A DNA stretch of 64,000 nt from Pyropia haitanensis (taxonomy: Eukaryota > Rhodophyta > Bangiophyceae > Bangiales > Bangiaceae): assembly GCA_008729055.1 (NCBI GenBank), contig SDUX01000005.1:124001-188000 (forward strand), written 5' to 3'. Every line of letters begins with the position of its first letter. Position 1 is the stretch's first letter. Below, piece after piece: positions 12,701-24,625 of the stretch. The position numbers and the translations under genes were made by a program. A model generated the notes under the pieces. The model did not search any database. It had not been told where the DNA came from and was given only the letters and a program-made list of their open reading frames with translations.

Positions 12701-15700
12701 CCGTGGTCGCAGTCGGGCCCGCCGCCGTCCCGCTGCCGCCGCCCGCCGCCGCCCCACCCCCCCCCCCTGACGCGTCCATGACCGGCGTTGTAGCGGCCCC
12801 GAGGCGCGGCCGCGTTGCTCCCCTGCACGTCTGGCGGCGCCGGGGGGGGGTGCTGCGGCGGCACCACGGCATGATGTGAAGCGCCCCGATGGTGGGGAGG
12901 GAACAGCGGGAACCCCACGGCCACCCGGCCCCCTGACTTCCATCCTCTGCCTCGTCGTCTGGCACGAAGGGGGGTCCCTTCCACGAGTCGCGTGGGGTGA
13001 CCCCCTGTCTGTGCCGCGGCCACCGCGGGTCGGGGCCACCCGGCGCGCCGCCGCGCCTCGCTGGCCCGCACGCTGTGGCGGTGGCGGCGGCTCCCGCGAC
13101 TGGCTAGCCGCGGCGGCCGCGGGCGCTGCGGCGCCCTCACCTCCACCCACCCACCCCACGCCGTAGCTCTCCTGTCAAGACGGCAGGGGCGTTTTCGGCG
13201 GCATACCTCTCCTCCCCCCCCCCCTGTTTACGTCTGCATCGGCGGCCGCCACTGGGGTGGCGGCTGGTCGGCTCCTTGGCCAGCCACTCTTGCGGGTGGG
13301 GGTGGCAACCCCCACCGGATTTTGAATGAGCGCCGATGCGCTTCCCCAGCTCGGGAGTGGGCGTCTACCGCACCCGGCGGCGATACGCCTGGGAGCCTTG
13401 ATCCAGCGGGGGGGGGGCCCTCGTGCTCCTCCCGGCCGGGGGGGGGGAGCCACGAGGAGCAGGCGCTACACGCAAACTGGGCGGAGCCGTGGCGCGGCGC
13501 CGGCGGCGTGCTGCCACGCCGACACGGTCGGCGAAGGCCAGCCGCTCAAAATTCACGGCAATGATCTCCGCCGGCGGCCCGGGACCGCCGCCCCCCCCAC
13601 CCCCTCACACCACCCCGCCGGCTTGTACCCACAACGCCCACCCCCTTCCACCCCCCGCTGGCGGCCTACCCTTCCAACCAACCCACCAACCCAAACTGCC
13701 CGTGCGCGGGCATGGGTGGAGCCTCACGCGCTACGGGGGGGTGAAAGCGGCTGGGCAGTACTCCTTGACCTGAGATCCAAATCAAGAAAGTTCAATGTCT
13801 CCTCACGCTCATCTGCCTTGAAGGGCGCGAAGTGGTCGCACGGGCGGAGGCGGTTGAGCCCCAAAACGGGAGGATTAGAGGCTGATTTGCACACTTAACA
13901 TAGACAAGAATTACGTAAATCTCTTGTAAAGGCTGGATGGCTCGCCTGCTAAGAAGACTCCAAATATATACTGACTCATGATAAATCTCCATCGAAGTCC
14001 TCAAGGAGACCAGAGGCCATCCGGATGTGACCGACAAAGTCTCACTCCACACCCGGGGTTGATGACGCGCCTACAGGACCATGACTGAGCCGCGGAAGGC
14101 ACAACCCGCCCCGCCCGCACCGCTGATCTTTACCGCGTGCTTTGGTGGCATCACCAGTAGCGCGAACGTCACAGTATATTGCACACCCGCGCACAGTGTC
14201 CGTGATAGCACCCCGTCCCCTCCCCCCCACCTTTCAGCTGTCCTCCTGCTTGCTCCACCAGCACATCGAGAGGGGCACTCTCTTACAGCACGAGTGCTGT
14301 GAACCATGCCAGCGCACCGACCGCTGATGAACATTGTGGCACGAAAGCGCCAGAACGTTTGTGCGTACGAGGGGCACCATCTTTTACCAGCTAAGCGCAG
14401 CACATGAGACCCTGCACATCCGCACCCTTCCACACCATGATCTGCCACAGCGGCTGGCGCCCTGCCGCCCCCGCCCCCTCCCCCCGCACCCGGCGGCCTC
14501 TGGCCAGCATCGAGCAGCGACGGCGGCGGCGGCGGCGGGGGATGCCGCAGCAGCGACCGGTCAGCGATGGTGTCGGCGACAGTGGTGGACCGCCATCGCC
14601 AGGTACATACACCACGAGTTGCAGCGCCAGAGCCTTCAGATGACAGCTGTCAGTGTCGTCGGCAAGGAGGAAGGCGCCGCAGGCTCGCGTACTGCACAGC
14701 GCAATGATGTGAGAACCTTGAACGATGATCCGCAGTCACCACAGATACGGCGTGCACCGCCTATGCTCAACTCCGGCAAGCCTCGTAACTGCCACGATAC
14801 AATCCAGCGGAAAACAGACTTCTTGGGTGAAGCGGGCGTCACCAGCTCCCCTCCAAGCTGTACTTACACAAGCCAAGCGCGATCACGCTCAACAAACGGC
14901 GCGCAAGCGTCAGAAGTTAGCTTGTGAAGAAAACTTGAAAAAGCTTGAAGAAAGGGTCAAGATGGACGTGGTGGTCACTGAACAGTATCTGTCTGTGTAA
15001 CCAGCACTCAGACGGACCTTCTGGCACCTCGAAAGCTCGACCCCACGCACGTTCACTTACTCTTTTCAAGCTTGTTTAAGATTTCCTAAGATAATCGGCC
15101 TCTGCGGGGTCTCCAGGGGGGGTCGGTTGGGCTACTTTTCACGTTTTGTGCAAGGTTCTCTGCTTGAAGTGCGCTTGAAGAGAATCTCGGGGCAAGGTGG
15201 ACTACGCCTGCGGCGTGGAGCGTCGAGGGGTGTGGCGGTGGTTGGCGGCGCGGTGCCCGCTCCCCACGGCGGGTGTGCAGGTCTGCTGCTGGGCCGCTCC
15301 GCGGTGGCGACCACCGGTCGCGCGTGTGCCCGCGCGGCGTGTGGCGGCACCGGCGTGACGCTGGGGCGGCCGCGGAGGGAGGGGGGAACAGATGCTGGCC
15401 GCCGCCATCGCCCCACTGGCGGCCATGGGGGGCTTGGCCGCCCGCATCGGCACGGGTGGCCTCCCCGTCACGGGACCAGCGGGCCCTTCCGTCCGGCAGT
15501 CACCATAGGATGATCGCTTCCCCCCTCCACCACACCGCACCCCTCCACCCCCCCCCTCTTCGCCAAGTACCCTCCCCCCTCCCTCCGAAGTCTCGGCGGA
15601 CACTTCCATCTCCTCCCCCCTCCGTCTGCGGCTACAGCGGTCCCCCGGCGACGCGCGACGGCCGCCAAGGCCGTTCCGCGGGGGACGGCCCGGTGGGATG

Positions 15701-15918
15701 GGTGCAGGCGCGTGGCCGCCTGCCGGGGGCGGCCGCCGGCGTCGGCGGCCCGAGGGGGCGGGAACCCAGGCGCGGTGGCTTGAGGCCCCCCACGGGTGCG
15801 GACGAGCCGCAGACGCAGCGTCAGGCCGTTTTGGGGGTGGGTGTGGGGGTGTGGCGGTGGGGGCGCGCGTTCTAGGGCCGCCGCCGGCGTTGCTACCTGT
15901 GGGCCGCGACGTGCGCAC

Positions 15919-15951
<33 letters not shown>

Positions 15952-16493
15952 GCGACGGCGGTCGGGGGTGGCTGCGGGTGGCGGGCGGTGGCGGTGGGGG
16001 GTGGCGGCGGCGGGGGCGGTGGGGTGGCGGACCACGCGGGCGGCGGCCGCGCCGGGGCCGCACGCATGGTGGCACCCGCCACGGCGTCGTTTGAGGGCAG
16101 CGGCGGCCAAGGTGACCGGGGTCAACGCCCACTGTCGCGCGCGCGCCCCTGTCGCTGGGAGCCGCGGCCGGCCACTCCGCCCCGCCACCGAGCGCGCGCG
16201 CGCCCTGTCTCCCCATCGTGCGTCGTACACGCTCTGACGACAGGGGGAGAGACGGGGGGGGCGGGTTGCCGTCGTTTGGGTGGAGGTCCACGGCCGGTGT
16301 GGCTGGCGGTGAGCACCGGCGGGAGGGAGGGAGAGGGGTGGGGGGGAGAGGAGGGGGCATTCGCAACGTCACGGCCGGCGGCACCGGGGGCGAGTGCGCG
16401 CGCGCGTAGTGGGTGACACCGCGGCCGGGCGCGAGCGCTGGCGGCGGGACGCGCGCCGCTGGCACCCCCCACGCGGGTAAGACGCGACGAGCG
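12701..16493. other. 3.8 kb with no recognisable gene
   Basis: GC-rich segments (12.7-13.8 kb, 15.2-16.4 kb) flank a lower-GC stretch (13.8-15.1 kb). ORFs on both strands are composition-driven. A short plus-strand stretch ending at 15000 reads KLEERVKMDVVVTEQYLSV and is mildly coding-like, but no start, partner exon or family could be recognised. No repeats or RNA genes were identified. Confidence 0.35.
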
Positions 16494-19400
16494 ATGGACC
16501 ACATGGCGGTACCGGTGCCGCGGGCGGCCGGGTGTAGCGGCGATGGGGGCGCCTATAGAGGGACGGTGCTGCACAGCAGCGTCTGGGATGTCCCTGATAC
16601 GGCATCCTCGTCGGGCGTGGTAGCCACGGGGATGGTGGGGGACACGTCGGGGGTCGCCTGTGGCGGGAGCGACGACGAGTCGGTCGCGACCGACGGGAGC
16701 GACGGCGGGGCCGTGGTAGCGCCTGGGATGGTTGAGGACACGTCGGGGGTCACTGACGACGAGAGCGACGACGGGTCGATGTCGACTGACGCGACCGATG
16801 GCGGCTCGGCCACGTTTAGCGAGTCAGATGAAGAGGGCAGCGGCGTCTTGTCGGTCGATGCCGATGAGTGTACCGACAGCGACAGCGATGCGGGTGGGTG
16901 CGACGACAGCGGCCGCGGACGTGTCGACGACGACGGTGGCGGCGGCAGCGGCGGTGGTGGTGGTGGTGGCGGCGGCGGCGGCGCCCGCGACGGCGGCATG
17001 GCGGGCAGGGGCGGGGAGCGGCGACGGCCCACCACCGACGCCAAAGCCCCCTCCCCCTGCCTCTTTCGCACGCCGCCGCCGCCGTGCCACGGCGCCCTCT
17101 CCACGTCAACCGTCTCGTCAGGCCGCACGTCGATGGGCAGCCCGCCACCCGCAGCGCCCAGCTCGCCTGCCGGCGGCGCCGCTGCCAGCGGCGGCGGCAG
17201 CGGCGGCGGCAGCGGCGGCGGCGGCGCTTTGACGGTGGGGACGCTGTCACCTCTCCGGCGGGCGTCTCACACCCCGTGCGCGATTGACATCTGGCCGTCT
17301 CCCCGGCCGGCGGGGCGGCGGGGTAGCGCAAGGGGAGAGGGGGGGGAGGGTGTGGGGCCCGCGGGGCCGGCGACCACCACCACCACCGTCACCAGCACGG
17401 TTGTAACGGAATTGCTCACTGGCGGCGGTGTCGGTAGCGGTAGCGATTGGGGCGGTGGCGGTGGCGGCGGTGTCGGTGGCGGCGGTGGCGGTGGTGGTAG
17501 CGGTGGCGGTAGCAGCAGCGGTGGCGGTGGTGGTGACGGTGGCGGCTTGTTCACGACCACCAGCTCTCGCGTTCGGGGCCTTGGGTGGTCAGCGGCTGCC
17601 GCGGGTGGCGGGCGCCCCCCCCCCGGCATGAGCACATCGGCCGACTACATTGCACAACTGGCCTGCCTGTCGGACCGCGTCCGCGCTATGGCCAAGCCGG
17701 TCGGCAGCATCCCGCCGCTCGCTGCACGGCGCGCATCGGCCACGGCTGCGGCAGCCGCAGCCGCTGCGGCCGCCGCCGCGGCCGCCGCGGCCGGCACGTT
17801 GGAACCCGCGGTGGTACCGCTGTCGATGGAGGCGCCCTCCGTAAGAGCGGCACGCCCCCCCAACGGCGTTGCCGTGCTAGCGCTGCCGCCGCCCGCGCCG
17901 GCGCCGCCACAGCCGCCCAAGACCCCCCCCCTGCCGCCGCTCCGCGCGGCCGTGCCGCCGTCGCCCCCATCGCCGGTGCCGCGGACCCCCCCGCCCCCCC
18001 CTCGACGGGCGCGTGCCCTCCCCGCCGCGCCCCCGTCGACGCCGGTAGCGACTGCGGCGGCGGCGTCGCCGCCGCTCCCCAGCATGGACCACCACCGGCG
18101 GTCGGTGGACGTGCACCCGCCCGCGTGGGCAGACCCGCTCGGGGACTCGGTGTCACTCGTGGCGCTGCCGTCGCGCGGCCGCCGCGTGTGGGGGGGGGGG
18201 CGGCGGGCGCCGCCGCCGCGGGCGCGCACCCGTCAAACAGTCTCCGCTCGCTGTCGTCCATGACGGTGCGGTCCAGCAGTGGTGGCGGTCAAGGTGGTGG
18301 CGGCGGCGGCGAGCCGGGTGGCGGTGGCGGTGGCCGGCGGCGGCGCTACCCGCCGCCCCCGGCCACGGCCGCGTCTGCGGGCTGGGGGCCGACCGCATCG
18401 CCTGGCGGCGGCGGTGATAGGGGCAACGCGCTCGCCCTCGATGCACCCGCCGAGCTGGCCGCCCACCCCCGCGCGGCGCCGGGCGTGGCCGAGCTGACGC
18501 GCGTGAGCCTCCGGCTGGTGCGCGCCATGGCTTCCGAGGCGGGTGGGGCAGACGGGAGGGGAAGAAGGGTGGGCGGGGGTGTCGACGTGGCGGGTACGAT
18601 TGGCGGCACCGCCTCGCCACCATCGCCGTCGTCGACGATGTCGGGCGGGGGGGGCAGCGTGTCGGCGGCGGCGTCGCCGCACGCCGCCGCCCCCGGCCCG
18701 GCCGGCCCTCCAGATGCGTGGCCCGGTGTCGAGTCGGGCAGCGTGTCGTTGGCGTCGTGGGACAGCTCCGTCCTCGATGGGCCCGGTGGGGCTGGCACTG
18801 CCAACGGCAGCGGTGGCGGTGGCGGTGGAGGCGGTGGTGGTGGTGGTGGCGGCGGCGGCGGCGGGCGCTCCCCAGCGGGCGGGTGGTCATCGTCGGGCGT
18901 GCTGTCGGCGCCCAGTGCCGCCTCGTGGGGCACTGGCGGCGGCGTCGAGCCACCACCGCCGTCGGCGGTCGCCGTGGCGCGGCGCGGCCGGAAGCCGCCC
19001 GGCGGGGCGGCCGCGGGGGCCCCCCTCGGAGGTGGCGCCGCCGCCGCCGTCGCGGCGGGCCGCCTTCCCCCCCCCCACCCGTACGCGATGGCCGGCGGCG
19101 GCGGGCCGGCGGTTGACCCCGCCGACGCGACGCGCGACGATGCGGCCATTTCGGCGTCGTCGCGGGCGCTGCTGACGTCCACCCTCACCGCTCGGCTGAC
19201 ACCGCACTTGTACCTGCGGCCGGGGGGGATCCTCCGCCGCTGGCGGCGGTGGTCTCCCCGGTCGGCGGCGCTGATCACGCACCGCTTTTTCGGTCGCGTC
19301 CTCTGCCTTCTCGGCGTGGACAGCGGGGGGGCGGTGCAGCCGTCCCGGTCGGCGTTGGTCGTCCTCACCTCCGCAGCGGTCGCAGAGGGCGCGGTCGTCA

Positions 19401-19813
19401 ACGTGGCCGTCGAGAGCGGCGGGGCGTATGGCGCCATTGGCCCGGGGGGGTATGGCGTGGGCGGGCCCGCCGGGACGGCGGGCGGTGTGCCTGGTGGAGG
19501 CGGCGGCGGCGGCGGTGTCGGCGGCGGTGGCAGCGGTGGTGGCAGCGGTGGTGCCGCCGGCGGTGGGGGGGGGGTCGGCGTTGGCGCCTCTGTTGCGGCG
19601 GCCGCGGCGGCCGGTATGGGGCCCTGCGGGGGCCTGCCTTCGGGGGAGGGCCCCGCTGGCCGGCACTGTGTGGTCTACACATTTACGATCCGGACAGCGA
19701 CCAAGACTTACGTCCTTGGCGCGCGCAGCGCGAGTGGTCGGAAAGAGTGGCTGACCGCCCTGCGAGGAGGGGGGGCAGAACGGGATACGGTGTGGGACAA
19801 GGGGAGGCGTTGA
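16494..19813 (+). CDS. Acidic, Gly-rich protein with C-terminal PH-like domain (one frame break)
   Basis: The first in-frame ATG is at 16494. The N-terminal part is Ser/Asp/Glu-rich and contains two successive copies of a ~32-residue unit (a GMV-x-DTSGV core followed by DDES-type acidic runs; DNA copies start near 16618 and 16713). Long Gly, Pro and Ala tracts follow, with an SADYIAQLACLSDRVRAM segment in between. The C-terminal ~160 residues look like a pleckstrin-homology domain: a GILRRWRRW opening strand, an HRFFGRVLCLL strand, VVYTFTIRTATKTYVLGA near the end, and a last helix with the diagnostic Trp (GRKEWLTALRG). A long Gly insert sits inside the domain. The first half (to about 18190) and second half are in different frames; the change falls on an 11-G run at 18190-18200. 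PH domains usually bind phosphoinositides or proteins at membranes; the ligand cannot be inferred. Confidence 0.7.
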
Positions 19814-20705
19814 GGAGGAGGGAAGGGGGGGGGTGGAGGAGGAGGTGAAGGGGTCGAGGGGGGAGGCGGACACAGATGCGGGGGGTGCCCCACCTGTGGG
19901 TTGGGCACGGGGGGCTGCCTGTCGTTGGCGTCCGTGGCTGATCGTGAGAGCTCAAAGCGCTGCCACCCACCCAACCGTTGCAGCGTCCACCGGATTGTCG
20001 GCGGGGGTCGGCCACGCCGACGCGGTGACGCGGTGTCTCTGGCGCACTCCCCGAGGGGACGATCACTGGCTGACCGCGATCCCTCTGGCGCGGGTCCACC
20101 AGACACGAGCACAGCATGTGCGCACATGGCGCTGCGGTAAAAATGCAGCTTGGTCCGGAAGAGCCACCACGTTTGCATCCTGTAGTATGGGTAAGATGAA
20201 CAGATGGTGTGATGGAAACGCTCTTGCGTCATAAAGGACCACAACGCTACGAATGGGGCGATGCGGTATGAGAAAGAAGGCCGACACATGATGCCACTGT
20301 CCCGCTCACAGACACTAGCTAGCCTCGCAAGAAGTACCACGAAGACAAGAGCACGTCTGAGAAGCGACAAACACAACGTACCCGCGGGCCGGGCGCGCGT
20401 GAGCCGGCGCTAATTGTTCTCTGGTCGCGGACCCACCGCCAATTACACTCGCCCTCTTGGGAGCGGGCCCGCGGATCCGACCCGCCATGAGCCGTGGATG
20501 CGCCCGTCCTGCGACCGCCGCCGTCGGTGTCGCGGCTCGTCTCTGTCGCGCGCCGTGACCGCCCGGGTGCGGCGGCGACGGCGCGGCCCCGTCACCGCCG
20601 CGCGCCCCTGGCGCCGGTGCCTCTCTCGACACGGCCGGCGCGGCTCCGCCCCGCGCCCCTCCCACCCCCACGCGCTGCTCCACCTTCCCCCCCCACGCCA
20701 ACGTC
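19814..20705. other. Intergenic region upstream of the Era GTPase gene
   Basis: G-rich just after the PH-protein stop, then moderate-GC sequence to about 20400, then pyrimidine-rich sequence before the ATG at 20706. No conserved ORF was found. Confidence 0.4.
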
Positions 20706-22404
20706 ATGCCCCCCTGGAGACGTGTCCCTCCCTTCCCCGCTGCCGCTGCCCGCCGCGCCTTGACGGCCGGCCGGCGGCCGCCGCCGCCGCGGCCGCCGCC
20801 GCCTCCGCTGCCGCCGTCGGCCGCGTCGGCCATCCACCGGGCGGCCACGTCTGCGGTGGCCGACGGCTGGGGAGGTGGCGCGTCTGCCCGCTTCACCCCC
20901 TCCCCGCGGTCACCGTCGCCGCCGCCGCGGTCGCCACCCGCCCCTCCTGCCGCCGCCACCGCCACTGCGACGGCAGCCGCCGCGGCTTCCGCCGCCGCCG
21001 CCACCACCGTCGCCACCACCGCCGCCGACACCACCACCGCCGCTGCCGTGGTGAGCCCCCGCTTCACCACCGCTGCGCTGGTGGGCCCGCCCAACGCCGG
21101 CAAGTCCACCCTGCTCAACGCCCTCCTCCGCACTCGCCTGTCGGCCGTGTCGCGCAAGGTCAACGCCACCCGCCGGTCGGTGCTGGGCGCCCTCACGACG
21201 GGCGCTGGCGCCGCCACGCAGGTGGCGGTGGTGGACACGCCGGGCCTCGTCGAGCGCGGCGGGGGCGGCCGCGCGCTGGGGCGGGGGTGGGCGGCCGTGG
21301 GACGGGTCGGCTGGGTTGCCGCCGCCGAGGCCGACACAGTGGTGCTCGTCGTGGACGCGGGGGGTGGGCGACGGGGGGTCGCCCGCGCCGTGGCGCTGGG
21401 GGGGACCTCGTCCGCCGTGCCGCGGCGGCGGCGGCGGCGGCGGCGGCAGAGGGGAACGACGACGCGGCCGACGCCACGCCACACCCGCCCGGGGAGGGCG
21501 GGGATTCGCCGGCGCCCGGCCGGGCCGCCCGCCTCGCGCGGCGGGAGCGCAAGCTGGCAGCCAAGGCCGCCGCCACGTCCGCGTCCGCGGCGGCGGCGGC
21601 GGGCGGTGGCGGCGGGGTGCTCCACCCCGCCTCCCCCCCCCCCTGCTGGCGCCGCTGCCCCACCCGCGACCGCTCATCCTTGCGCTCTCCAAGTGCGACC
21701 GACGGTCGTCGGAGCGGGGCGCGCTGCTGGACCTGGCCACCACGCTCGTCGAGTCCATCCCGGGCTTTGCGGCCGCCTTCCGCCCTCAGGTGCACTACAC
21801 CGCCGCGGGCGCCCGTGGGGGGTGGCGGGGGCGGCGGGGGGCTCGCGCAGACGACGACGACGACGACGGTGGCGGCGGCGGTGGGCGGGACCCGCCCGGG
21901 GTGGCCACCCTCCGCGACGCGCTCGCGGCGGGCGCGCCGCCAGGGGAGTGGGCGTACCCGCCGCCGCCGCCGGGTGGGCGCAGCTGGGCCGGCCTGTCGG
22001 AGCGGGAGCGGGTGGAGCAGGCGCTGTGGGAGAAGCTGCTCCACCGGCTGCACCAGGAGCTGCCCTACCAGCTCGAGGTGGTGTGTGAAGGGTGGACCGA
22101 CGGCCGTGAGGGGGGGGGCACCAGCGGCGGCGCGGCGCTGGGGGGGGCACCCCCTCGCCACATGCTCCTCGACGGCGACGACGACGGCGACGGCAACGGT
22201 GGTGAGGATGGGGCGGGGGAGGCGCCCCCCGGTCCCGTGCTGGCCGAGTACGCGCTGCGGGTGCCGCAGCGGAGCCAGGTGCCGATTGTGGTGGGCATGG
22301 GCGGCAGTGTCATTGAGTGGGTGCGCACCGCGACTGAGGCGGCCGCCGCACAGATGCTGGGGCGGGACGTCTATCTGCGGTTGCGGGTGGTGTCCGCCAC
22401 CTGA
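20706..22404 (+). CDS. ERA: Era-type ribosome-assembly GTPase, probably organelle-targeted (two frame breaks)
   Basis: Era GTPases bind the 3' end of small-subunit rRNA and help assemble the 30S-type subunit in bacteria, mitochondria and plastids. After an Arg/Ala/Pro-rich N-terminus that could be a transit peptide, the GTPase motifs appear in order: G1 GPPNAGKST near 21085, a G2-like [13 protein letters not shown]3 VDTPGL near 21233, and a G4 variant LALSKCD near 21690. The C-terminus has the Era-specific linker helix ([22 protein letters not shown]) and a KH-like RNA-binding segment ([15 protein letters not shown], then [11 protein letters not shown]). The frame changes at 7 Gs (21398-21404) and 11 Cs (21633-21643). 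With both breaks bridged, one uninterrupted Era protein of about 565 residues with a disordered insert between G3 and G4 results. Family assignment is strong; mitochondrion versus plastid is undecided. Confidence 0.88.
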
Positions 22405-22967
22405 AGGGGGTGGGGGAGGGGGGGGAGGGGGAACGGGGTGCGGGGGGGTGGCGGAGGGGGTGGGCTGTCCACGCCGCAAGGAGGGGACGAACCGCCCGCA
22501 CGTCGACGAAGAGGGGGCTGCGGCCGTTCTGTCCCTACCGTTCATCCGCACGACAGGCGGCCCCCAAAGGACCAAGAACGCCCGAAAAGAGAGTAGAGAG
22601 ACTCCACACGGCACGCACTGCCACACTCACGCCCCCCTCCCCGCCCCACCCGCTCATGAGCAGCTCATGTGGAGGGGGTAAGGGGGTGCCTAGCCACCCC
22701 GGCGGCCAACCGCGCGCGCCCATGCGTACACGACTGTCTACAGAGGTGTGGGTGGATGGGGCGGCAAGGGGAAGAGGACCGGTGTGGTGGTGATACTGCC
22801 CAATTGCGACTTGTGCGACTTACACCCTCGCCATCTCAAGCTTCGTGGCGGCCGTGAGCGCGCCGTCCGCCGCCACCCCCTCCCCCCCCCCCCTACCGCA
22901 ACGGCCAGTGTTTTCCCGCCCGCGTTCCCAGCGCCGCCCGCCCCAGCCCGTCGTCAATTGCGCTCCC
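22405..22967. other. Intergenic spacer
   Basis: Purine-rich after the Era stop, then mixed sequence leading to the MESD promoter region. No gene was recognised. Confidence 0.4.
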
Positions 22968-23035
22968 GCCCGCCCCACCCCCTTCTGCCCGCCCCACCCC
23001 CTTCTGCCCGCCCCACCCCCTTCTGCCCGCCCCTG
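22968..23035 (+). repeat. 19-bp minisatellite, about 3.5 copies
   Basis: Tandem copies of TTCTGCCCGCCCCACCCCC lie about 160-230 bases upstream of the MESD-family ATG. The copies are nearly identical, suggesting recent expansion. The position makes a promoter effect possible but nothing shows one. Confidence 0.85.
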
Positions 23036-23196
23036 CGTGGTTCGCCCCCGCTGCTCGCGCGGCCGCGGTTCTTCTGCCGCGCCGACCGCGGCACCACGCT
23101 TATTCTCCTCTCCCCTCCCTCCCTTCCTTCCACTGTCGCCTCCCCCCCTCTTACCACGCTGCCCATCCCGCGCTCTCCCCCACGCGTCCCATCACC

Positions 23197-24079
23197 ATGG
23201 GGCTCTTCTTATCTGGCGCTGTCTCTTGGCGGCGGCCTCGGCGGTCCTCGGCGACACTGCTGCTGATGGCTACCGCCGCGGCCGCCGCGGCCGTCACCGC
23301 CACCGCTACTGCCGCGGCCGCCGCTGCCGCCGACGGCGTTGGCGGCGGTTCGGTAGCTGCGCCCGCGACGGCTGACGGGGAAGCCCCCCCCCCCCCCCCG
23401 CGTCCGACATGGACGACCCCGCCGACGCGTGGGCCGAGTGGGGCGAGACCGCCGAGTCCCGCCGGTCCGGCGTCCGCCGGCGGCAGCGCCCCATCGAGGC
23501 CGGTATGAACGTGGACGCGCTGCTGGGGATGGCGGGCAAGACGACCAAGCTCTTCTTCATCACCCTCCAGCCGGGCGTCGCGGCGACCGCCGACGAGGCG
23601 GTCGCGCTGGGCGGGCGGTACCGCAACATGCTCGCCGCGGGGGGGGTGACCGCGACCTTTTTCTCCGACGGCAAGGGCGGGCTCATTTGCCAGGCGGGCT
23701 CCTTCCGGGACGCGGTCAACGCCAAGGACTTTTTGATCCGGCAGGCCGAGGTGGCGCTCGTCGCGCTCGACGCGGCCAAGTTCACGCCGCTCCCGGCAGA
23801 GGACGATGATGATGACGATGATGACGGCGGCGTGGCGGGGGCGGCTGCGGGGGGGGGGCGGGCGTGGACGGGGGGGGGGGGGCGGAACCGGCGGCCAAGT
23901 CGGGCGGGGGGGAGGACGCGGCGACCGCGGCGAATGCGAGTGGTGCAGGGGAGGGGGACGGGGAGCCCCTGGCGGCGGCAGCGGCGGCCGCGGCGACGGC
24001 CGAGGCGGGTCCGTCGGTCGAGTCTGTCGCGGCGGGGAAGGCGCAGGTGGGCGCGGCGGCGGGCAAGGAGGAGCTGTGA
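23197..24079 (+). CDS. MESD: MESD/Boca-family ER chaperone (read in three frames)
   Basis: MESD proteins are ER-resident folding chaperones, best known for LDL-receptor-family beta-propellers in animals. ATG at 23197 opens with a hydrophobic Ala/Leu-rich segment that fits a signal peptide. The conserved core follows, starting RPIEAGMNVDALLGMAGKTT, then KLFFITL, a GRYRNMLAAGGV helix, an ATFFSDGKGGLICQAGS hairpin and DFLIRQAEVALVALD. An acidic DDDDDDDD run and a Gly/Ala-rich tail come next. The last four residues before the stop at 24079 are KEEL, a KDEL-like ER retrieval signal, as expected for this family. The signal peptide, core and tail are in three different frames; changes fall at 16 Cs (23384-23399) and at one of two G runs (23849-23858 or 23870-23882). 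A signal peptide at one end and KEEL at the other argue that the bridged reading is right. Confidence 0.82.
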
Positions 24080-24625
24080 AGGTTGTGGTCGGGCGGGCTG
24101 GCGAAAGAGTGGTGGTCGACGCGGCCTCACAGACAGGAACGGAAGGAAGGCGGGGGAGAGTGGGCGCACGGGTCGTCCAAATGGCGGCGTGGCGGCGTCA
24201 CCCGCGGGCGTGGTGATGGAGGTGGCAAGCGCGCGGGCACACTTTGGGACCGATCGTGGGGCACTGCCGAGTCGGGACGGTGGCTGTACGTCGCGGGCGG
24301 GCGTGTTTGACCCTTCACCTCCCGGCGGGCACACGCTCCGTGACGACGCAGCGGTGTGTGTGCACGCGCCATGGCACCAGTGCACGCACGTGTGTGGGAC
24401 AGGCGCCAGGCGGGCCACGTCTAGTCGGCCGTGGCGGCCCAAGCCCGTTTCCAACCGATGCCAGGGCAACTAGACCGGAGCGTGCGATGCGCACAGCTAC
24501 CGCACTTCCTTCTTTCTCCCTGTCTTACGTCAACGCATCACTGAGCGCTTCCCGATGGTGGGGACCATGAGCCACGGTGCCGTGAGCGCCATCCGTCCCC
24601 CCAGACCTCCCCCCCTTCCACGAAC
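24080..24625. other. Intergenic region between convergent genes
   Basis: Holds the 3' flanks of the MESD-type gene and of the L-galactose dehydrogenase gene, which point towards each other. No conserved ORF was seen. Confidence 0.4.
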
